DNA from: Acidobacteriota bacterium
GTDB taxonomy: Bacteria; Acidobacteriota; Thermoanaerobaculia; UBA5066
NCBI GenBank assembly: GCA_008363385.1
Contig: RHKY01000042.1
Location: 1-46,323 of the forward strand
Reading direction: 5' to 3'
Length of the DNA stretch: 46,323 bases
Shown: positions 41,500-46,323 of the stretch, piece after piece
Position numbering within the stretch: the stretch's first letter is position 1
Layout of the letters: each line of letters starts with the position of its first letter
Position numbers and translations under genes: made by a program
The notes under the pieces: generated by a model
The model's input: only the letters and a program-made list of their open reading frames with translations
Databases searched by the model: none
Told to the model about the DNA's origin: nothing

Positions 41500-41951
41500 G
41501 GCGGCGCGGCTTCTCGCTCCTGGCGGTCGTCGTCGTCCTGGCGATCCTGGCGATCCTCCTCCAGGCCGCGGTCGCCCTCCTGACGGCGCGCCTGCGCGAG
41601 ACCCGATGGCGCGGCGAGTCCCGCTACGCCGAGGAGCTCGCCCGCTCCGGCGTCGACTTCGCCAGGGCGTGCCTGGACGCCGACGAGGGGGGGGGCTCCT
41701 GCGGGCGGACCCTCCCCGTCGAGGGAGGCGAGATCGTCGTGGAGGTGACCCCGACGGCGAAGGGCCAGCGGATCACCTCCCGCGGGCGCGTCCTGGCCGG
41801 GTCGGAGGTCCGCGCCGAGAGGACGGAGGTCGTGGAGGTCCGCGCCGCGGGCCAGCCGGAGGAAGACCCCCGCGGCGAGACCCCGCCGGACCCGGGCGCC
41901 GGGGACGAGGACGCCGAGGAGGACGCCGAGGCGGTCATCGAGCCGTTCTGA
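41496..41951 (+). CDS. Minor pseudopilin lacking Glu+5 (GspK-like tip)
   Basis: The protein has 151 residues and a GTG start in a GTGA overlap. The site is RRRG-FSLLAVVVVLAILAILLQ. Position +5 is Ala, not Glu, a feature of GspK, which caps the pseudopilus. Canonical GspK proteins are about twice as long; this one ends in a Pro/Glu/Asp-rich tail (PPDPGAGDEDAEEDAEAVIE) and lacks the large alpha domain. Its 3' end overlaps the convergent glycosylase gene by 17 bp. Confidence 0.75.
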   Translation: MRRRGFSLLAVVVVLAILAILLQAAVALLTARLRETRWRGESRYAEELARSGVDFARACLDADEGGGSCGRTLPVEGGEIVVEVTPTAKGQRITSRGRVLAGSEVRAERTEVVEVRAAGQPEEDPRGETPPDPGAGDEDAEEDAEAVIEPF

Positions 41952-42600
41952 GCGCCTCGCTCGCCCGCGCGAGGACGAGGTCGAGCATCGCGGCCGTGAG
42001 GCGCCCCGTGTTCGTGTTCTGCCGGCTGACGTGGTACGAGGCCAGGAGGTGGAGCGGCCGCGGGCCGTCGAGCGCGACCTCGGCCCCGTGGGCGAACCGG
42101 GGGGCGGGCCTGGGCAGGCGCCAGCCCAGCCCCGGGAGAGCGGCGAGGAGGGAGCCCCACGCCAGCGCCCCGAGGGCCAGGCAGGCCTCGAGGCCCGGCA
42201 GCGCCGAGAGCTCCCGGGCGAGGAATCCGCGGCAGCGGCCGAACTCGGCCGGGCTCGGGCGGTTGTCGGGCGGGGCGCAGCGGACGGAGGCCGTCACGAA
42301 GACGCCCGAGAGGACGAGGCCGTCGTCCAGCCCGACCGACGCCGCCTGGTTGGCCAGGCCCGCGCGGTGGAGGGCCGCGAAGAGGAAGTCCCCCGAGGAG
42401 TCCCCGGTGAAGACGCGGCCGGTCCGGTTCCCTCCGTGCGCGGCCGGGGCGAGCCCGACGACGGCCAGCCGGGCGTCGGGGTCGCCGAAGCCGGGGACCG
42501 GGCGCGCCCAGTAGGCCTGCCCGCGGAAGCGCCGGGGAGGGTTCGCCGCCGCCTCCTCGCGCCAGGCCACGAGGCGCGGGCAGGCCCGGCAGGCGATCAC
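41935..42600 (-). CDS. Uracil-DNA glycosylase, family 5 (UdgB-like)
   Basis: The protein has about 221 residues from GTG 42600. It removes uracil and other deaminated bases from DNA. It has the Fe-S cysteine start CRACPRLVAWREE, YWARPVPGFGDPDARLAVVG, the UDGb motif GLAPAAHGGNRTGRVFTGDS, VTASVRCAPPDNRPSP and the late motif LLASYHVSRQNTNTGRLT, all matching family 5 of thermophiles. The start is doubtful: relatives have about 10 residues before the first Cys (here LQEIAAEVIA), yet no ATG, GTG or TTG codes that stretch. CTG at 42621 or another unusual start may be used. It lies just downstream of the TM2 gene. Confidence 0.92.
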   Translation of the reverse strand: MIACRACPRLVAWREEAAANPPRRFRGQAYWARPVPGFGDPDARLAVVGLAPAAHGGNRTGRVFTGDSSGDFLFAALHRAGLANQAASVGLDDGLVLSGVFVTASVRCAPPDNRPSPAEFGRCRGFLARELSALPGLEACLALGALAWGSLLAALPGLGWRLPRPAPRFAHGAEVALDGPRPLHLLASYHVSRQNTNTGRLTAAMLDLVLARASEALRTAR

Positions 42601-42665
42601 CTCGGCGGCGATCTCCTGCAGCCCGGCGCCGTGCGCGGCGTCGGCCCGGGGGCGGCGCTCCTTCC

Positions 42666-43121
42666 TCAGGTCCTCACGAGCGGGCGCCCCTGGGCGTCCC
42701 TCACCGAGCCGGTCGCGATCAGGATGACGTCGATCAGCCACCAGATCCCGCACCCGCCGAACGTCACCAGCTTGGCGATCCCCAGGCCGATGTGCCCGAG
42801 GTAGAAGCGGTCGACGCCGAGGCCCCCGAGGAAGACGGACAGCAGCAGGGCGGCCAGCCAGTCCTTCGGCTGGTCGGGACCGACCGGCGCCGGCATCGGC
42901 GCGCCGGGGACCGGCGGGACGCCCGGGGCGGGAGGGGGCGGGACCGGGGTCGAGACGAGGCCCGCGAACTCCGGGCGGTCCCGGAGGGGGATCCACTGGG
43001 TCTCGCCCGTCTTGAAGGTCAGGCTCGAGGTGCCCACGCGCCCCTGGGCGATCCACTCCTTCAGGGCGGCCTCGTCGACCGGACCGTACTGGACTCCGTC
43101 GGCTCCGATGACGTGGTACAT
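42666..43121 (-). CDS. GYF_2 and TM2 domain membrane protein
   Basis: The protein has 151 residues. ATG 43121 follows GAGAGGAG. Residues about 2-52 are a GYF_2 domain (YHVIGADGVQYGPVDEAALK, the W-I-P-L-x-x-x-P-E-F end). A Pro-rich linker (about 58-80) leads to a TM2 domain (about 85-140) with two helices and the turn FLGGLGVDRFYLGHIGLGIA. The domain pair is common in bacteria; GYF binds proline-rich ligands and may bind its own linker. Exact role unknown. Confidence 0.9.
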   Translation of the reverse strand: MYHVIGADGVQYGPVDEAALKEWIAQGRVGTSSLTFKTGETQWIPLRDRPEFAGLVSTPVPPPPAPGVPPVPGAPMPAPVGPDQPKDWLAALLLSVFLGGLGVDRFYLGHIGLGIAKLVTFGGCGIWWLIDVILIATGSVRDAQGRPLVRT

Positions 43122-43178
43122 CGTCAGCTCCTCTCCACGTGAAGAAACGTCTTCCCCGGCGGGAAGTTCGCCGTCCGC

Positions 43179-43196
43179 CCGGTAAGATCGTACCGG
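43179..43196. promoter_or_regulatory. Palindrome CCGGTA-N6-TACCGG between divergent genes
   Basis: A perfect 6-bp inverted repeat with a 6-bp centre. It contains -10-like hexamers for both directions: TAAGAT (43183-43188, +) and TACGAT (43192-43187, -), so one bound protein could silence both promoters. Confidence 0.4.
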
Positions 43197-43223
43197 AACG
43201 CCTCTCCGGCGCCCCGCCCTCCG

Positions 43224-44855
43224 ATGCCCCAGCCCCGCTCCCGCCCCCCCGCCGACCGCCGGCGCGCCCTCCTGGCCGCCGAGCGGCCGACCGAGGCCTT
43301 CCTCAGGGGCGGACGCCACCGGGTCGGCCTCGGCTTCGCCAACTCGTACGAGGTCGGGATGTCCAACCTCGGGTTCCAGTGGGTCTACCGGCTCCTGAAC
43401 CGCGAGGAGGACGTCACCTGCGAGCGCTTCTTCCACGACCCGCACGACCCGGACCCGCGCGGCCCAAGGACGCTGGAGTCGGACACGCCGCTCGGCGAGC
43501 TGCCGCTCCTGGCCTTCTCGGTCTCCTGGGAGATGGACTACGCCAACCTCCTGGCCCTCCTCCCCAGGGCGCGCGTCCCGCTCCTGAGGGCGGATCGGGG
43601 AGAGGGGGACCCGGTCGTCCTCGTCGGGGGGGACTGCGCCCGGATCAACCCGGTCCCCCTGGCGCCGTACGTCGACGTCTTCGCGATGGGGGACGGCGAG
43701 AGGCTGGTCCCCCCGCTCGCCGAGGTCCTCCGGCGGGACCTCTCCCGCGAGGGGACCCTCGCCGCCCTCGCCTCGCTCCGCGGCTTCTACGTCCCCGCCC
43801 TCCACGGCCCCCGCGCCGAGGCCGCCGAGGAGGGGCGGATCGTCGTCCAGCAGCTCAAGCCCGCCGACGGCCCCGGCCGCGAGCCGCCCCACACGACGCT
43901 CCTCACGCCCCACACCGAGCTCTCCGACAAGCTCCTGGTCGAGATCGCCCGCGGCTGCTCGGAGATGTGCCGCTTCTGCTGGGCCGCCTACGCGATGGCC
44001 CCGCAGGTGCGCGTCCCGGCCTCGAGCGTCCTGGCCGTGGCCGAGAGGTGCCGGCCGCTCACCTCGCGCGCCGGGCTGATCGCCACTGCGGTCGCCGACC
44101 ACCCGGAGATCCTCCCCATCCTCCGCGGCCTCGCCGGCCTCGGGTACCACGTCGCCCTCTCGTCCATCAAGATCGACGCCGTCTCCGAGGAGCTCCTCTC
44201 GATCCTCGCCAGGCAGGGCGAGCGGTCGCTGGCCATCGCGCCGGAGGCGGGGAACGAGCGGCTCCGGCGCCTCGTGAACAAGAAGGTCTCCGACGAGATG
44301 CTCCGCGACAAGGTGCGCCTGATCGCCCGCGCGGGCTTCACGAACCTGAAGCTCTACCTGCAGGTCGGCCTCCCGGGCGAGACGGAGGGGGACGTGGACG
44401 ACCTGGTCCGGCTCGTCGACGACCTGCGCGGGATCTTCCTCGAGGAGGGGCGGCGCCGCGGGCGCGTCGGGACGCTCGTGCCGAGCGTCAACGCCTTCGT
44501 CCCCAAGCCCCACACGCCGTTCGAGAACGAGGTCCTCGACGACCCGGCGGAGATCGCGAGGAAGATGTCCAGGCTCGACGCCGCCTTCCGCCGGATGCCG
44601 AACGTGACGTTCCGGGGGATGCCGGTCGCCGAGGCGGTCTGGGAGGCCTACCTCGCCAAGATGGGGCCCGAGTCGGGCGAGATCCTCCTTGCGGCCGCCT
44701 CCGGCGTCCCGCTCCGGCGCCTCGTCCGCGAGCACGGGGCGACGATGCTCGCGGTCGTCCGCCCGGAAGGCGAGAGGCCCGACCCCTCGCGTCGCGGCGT
44801 CTTCGACCCTTTGTCGCGTTCCTCGTCCCCCTGGGGCTTCATCGGGAAGTCCTGA
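43224..44855 (+). CDS. TIGR03960-like radical SAM protein
   Basis: The protein has 543 residues. It has an N-terminal Rossmann-like domain (about 30-190: LGFANSYEVGMSNLGFQWVY, VVLVGGDCARINPVPLAPYV), then the radical SAM cluster ARGCSEMCRFCWAAY (C-x3-C-x2-C, about 244-251), SIAPEAG-type APEAGNERLRRLVNKKV, LYLQVGLPGETEGDV and VNAFVPKPHTPF. This order matches the B12-binding-type radical SAM family I know as TIGR03960, which in many bacteria is fused to or near a DUF2344 partner. No DUF2344 is present before the helicase. Function is unestablished. No clear ribosome site precedes the ATG. Confidence 0.88.
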   Translation: MPQPRSRPPADRRRALLAAERPTEAFLRGGRHRVGLGFANSYEVGMSNLGFQWVYRLLNREEDVTCERFFHDPHDPDPRGPRTLESDTPLGELPLLAFSVSWEMDYANLLALLPRARVPLLRADRGEGDPVVLVGGDCARINPVPLAPYVDVFAMGDGERLVPPLAEVLRRDLSREGTLAALASLRGFYVPALHGPRAEAAEEGRIVVQQLKPADGPGREPPHTTLLTPHTELSDKLLVEIARGCSEMCRFCWAAYAMAPQVRVPASSVLAVAERCRPLTSRAGLIATAVADHPEILPILRGLAGLGYHVALSSIKIDAVSEELLSILARQGERSLAIAPEAGNERLRRLVNKKVSDEMLRDKVRLIARAGFTNLKLYLQVGLPGETEGDVDDLVRLVDDLRGIFLEEGRRRGRVGTLVPSVNAFVPKPHTPFENEVLDDPAEIARKMSRLDAAFRRMPNVTFRGMPVAEAVWEAYLAKMGPESGEILLAAASGVPLRRLVREHGATMLAVVRPEGERPDPSRRGVFDPLSRSSSPWGFIGKS

Positions 44856-44964
44856 TCGCGGGCGCCCCTCCCCGGGGCCTCCCGCTTGTCGAAGGGGCCG
44901 GGGCGTGAGACTCTCCCCGCCTTCGCCCCCGCGATCCCCGCGGCGCGCGCGACCCGGAGACAAG

Positions 44965-46323
44965 ATGCCCTTCTCCTCCTTCGGCCTCCACCCCGACCTC
45001 CTCCGCGGCGTCAAGGAGCTCGGCTTCCACCGGCCCACCCCGATCCAGGACGACGCGATCCCCCCGGCGATGCAGGGCAAGGACGTGCTCGCCTGCGCGA
45101 TGACGGGGAGCGGCAAGACCGCGGCCTTCCTCCTCCCGATCCTCCACCGGTTCCTCGGCAGGCCGCGCGGCACCACCCGTGCCCTCGTCCTGACGCCGAC
45201 GCGCGAGCTGGCCGCCCAGATCGACGAGCACCTCCGCGAGCTGGCGGTCCACACGCCCCTCTCCGGGGCCGCGGTCTTCGGCGGCGTCGGGATGGGGCCG
45301 CAGGAGCACGCCTTCCGGACGGGCGTCGACGTCCTCGTGGCGACGCCCGGACGGCTCCTCGACCACTTCCGCTTCCCCTACGCGAAGCTCGAGGGGCTCG
45401 AGGTCCTCGTCCTGGACGAGGCCGACCGGATGCTCGACATGGGCTTCCTCCCCGACATCCGCCGGGTCCTCCGGCACCTCCCCGCGCGGCGCCAGACCCT
45501 CTTCTTCTCGGCCACGATGCCCGAGCCGATCGTTCAGCTCTCCCGCGAGATGCTGAGGAACCCGGTCACGATCAACCTGGAGCGGAAGTCGATGCCGGCG
45601 GTCGGGATCACGCAGGCCGTCTACCCCGTCCCGGGAGAGCTGAAGACGGGCCTCCTCCTCGAGCTCCTGAAGCGTGGCGACGTCAGGAGCGCCATCGTCT
45701 TCACCCGGACCAAGCACCGCAGCAACCGGCTCGCCGAGTCGCTGAAGAAGGCCGGGGTCTCCTGCGAGCGGATCCACGGGAACCGCTCGCAGGCCCAGCG
45801 GACCGACGCGCTCCAGGGCTTCAAGGCCGGCCGGTACCGCGTCCTCGTGGCCACGGACATCGCCGCCCGCGGGATCGACGTCGAGGACCTCTCGCACGTC
45901 GTCAACTTCGACGTCCCGCACGTCCCCGAGGACTACATCCACCGCGTCGGCCGCACCGCCCGCGCCGAGGCGACCGGGGACGCCTTCACGCTCGTCTCCC
46001 CCGAGGAGCAGGCGGACCTCGCCGCCATCGAGCGGGCCATCGGCAAGAGGCTGCCGCGGGTGACGGTGCCGGAGTTCGACTACACGAGGCGGCCGGCCGA
46101 GCGGCTGGAGGTCCCGATCGCCGAGCGGATCGCCCAGATCCGCGCCCGCAAGGCCGAGGAACGCTCCCGCGCCCGGGAGAAGGCCGAGCGGCGCGCCCGC
46201 CACGAGGCCGAGGAGAAGGCGCGCGCCGAGGAGAAGGTTCGCAGGCAGGCCGCCGCGCAGGCCGCGCGGACGGCGCCCCGCCCCTCCCGGCCGCCGGCCC
46301 CGGCCTCCCCCGCGCCGCACGGG
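44965..46323 (+). CDS. rhlE: DEAD-box RNA helicase, RhlE type (3' end off window)
   Basis: At least 453 residues; the frame runs off the window end without a stop. ATG 44965 follows GGAGA. Motifs are complete: Q (GFHRPTPIQ), I (AMTGSGKT), Ia (PTRELAAQ), Ib (TPGRLLD), II (DEAD), III (SAT), IV (AIVFTRTK), V (ATDIAARGIDVED) and VI (HRVGRTAR). The core ends near residue 355, and from about 385 a long Arg/Glu/Ala-rich helical tail follows, then a Pro-rich stretch, as in RhlE proteins with RNA-binding extensions. It would unwind RNA during ribosome assembly or decay. Confidence 0.95.
   Translation, partial: MPFSSFGLHPDLLRGVKELGFHRPTPIQDDAIPPAMQGKDVLACAMTGSGKTAAFLLPILHRFLGRPRGTTRALVLTPTRELAAQIDEHLRELAVHTPLSGAAVFGGVGMGPQEHAFRTGVDVLVATPGRLLDHFRFPYAKLEGLEVLVLDEADRMLDMGFLPDIRRVLRHLPARRQTLFFSATMPEPIVQLSREMLRNPVTINLERKSMPAVGITQAVYPVPGELKTGLLLELLKRGDVRSAIVFTRTKHRSNRLAESLKKAGVSCERIHGNRSQAQRTDALQGFKAGRYRVLVATDIAARGIDVEDLSHVVNFDVPHVPEDYIHRVGRTARAEATGDAFTLVSPEEQADLAAIERAIGKRLPRVTVPEFDYTRRPAERLEVPIAERIAQIRARKAEERSRAREKAERRARHEAEEKARAEEKVRRQAAAQAARTAPRPSRPPAPASPAPHG

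Noticed and set aside
1-46323. tRNA, rRNA, tmRNA, CRISPR arrays, insertion sequences, phage genes, toxin-antitoxin pairs
   Set aside because: No T-loop/GTTCGA cloverleaf, no evenly spaced repeats, and no transposase or integrase motifs were seen on reading both strands; a covariance-model search would be needed to exclude small RNAs.

Overview
The window is about 46 kb of very GC-rich DNA (roughly 70% or more by eye) from a Gram-negative bacterium: it carries lpxC (lipid A), a Wzm/Wzt polysaccharide exporter and pseudopilins. The base composition, the NtrY/NtrX-type sensor and enhancer-binding protein, and a family of secreted proteins ending in an NGYF-type module suggest Acidobacteriota (possibly a Thermoanaerobaculia-like lineage). 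That placement is inference, because no rRNA or other strong taxonomic marker is present. Genes are tightly packed. The largest gap is about 180 bp, so no stretch over 300 bp lacks a gene. Nine start/stop junctions are 4-base ATGA or GTGA overlaps. No tRNA, rRNA, CRISPR array, insertion sequence or phage gene was seen.

Layout. 1-1019 (-): a secreted surface protein, cut by the window edge and carrying a probable one-base frameshift. 1138-7081 (-): an operon wzm, wzt, a VanZ-like membrane protein, a lipoprotein of the sulfatase/alkaline-phosphatase superfamily, and a secreted protein with about twelve GGDD-Y repeats. Divergent from it, 7141-12646 (+): two small coiled-coil proteins and two tandem-duplicated multi-domain glycosyltransferases. 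12662-13630 (-): a methyltransferase. 13809-16795 (+): a lipoprotein and a polytopic membrane protein that share an extracellular module. The block 1-16.8 kb therefore looks like a surface polysaccharide synthesis/export locus. 16815-22798 (-): four secreted proteins (FG-GAP repeat protein, single-module protein, conserved secreted protein, HExxH metalloprotease), all carrying the same C-terminal module as the first gene. 22873-25106 (-): smpB translationally coupled to a GAF/HD-GYP protein.

25262-30401 (+): lpxC, a DUF4390-like secreted protein, an NtrY-like histidine kinase and an NtrX-like sigma54 activator. lpxC has a near-consensus -24/-12 sigma54 promoter in front. 30415-31677 (-): a POT-like transporter. 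31797-33944 (+): an unusual fusion of a soluble-transhydrogenase-like flavoprotein with a DUF429 RNase H-like domain. 34041-38785: a DUF883-like protein, glycerate 2-kinase, TSUP permease, radical SAM protein and FHA protein. 38801-40438 (-): malate synthase A. 40565-41951 (+): a three-gene minor-pseudopilin operon. Then a family 5 uracil-DNA glycosylase, a GYF/TM2 protein, a second radical SAM protein and the start of a RhlE-type DEAD-box helicase, which runs off the end.

Regulation. Several transcription-unit starts lack a Shine-Dalgarno sequence and have a -10-like hexamer (TAGACT, TAGAAT, TAGCAT, TAAAGT, TATCCT and similar) only 6-11 nt before the start codon, which suggests leaderless transcription. 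Other units, especially those for secreted proteins, have strong AGGAG-type ribosome sites.
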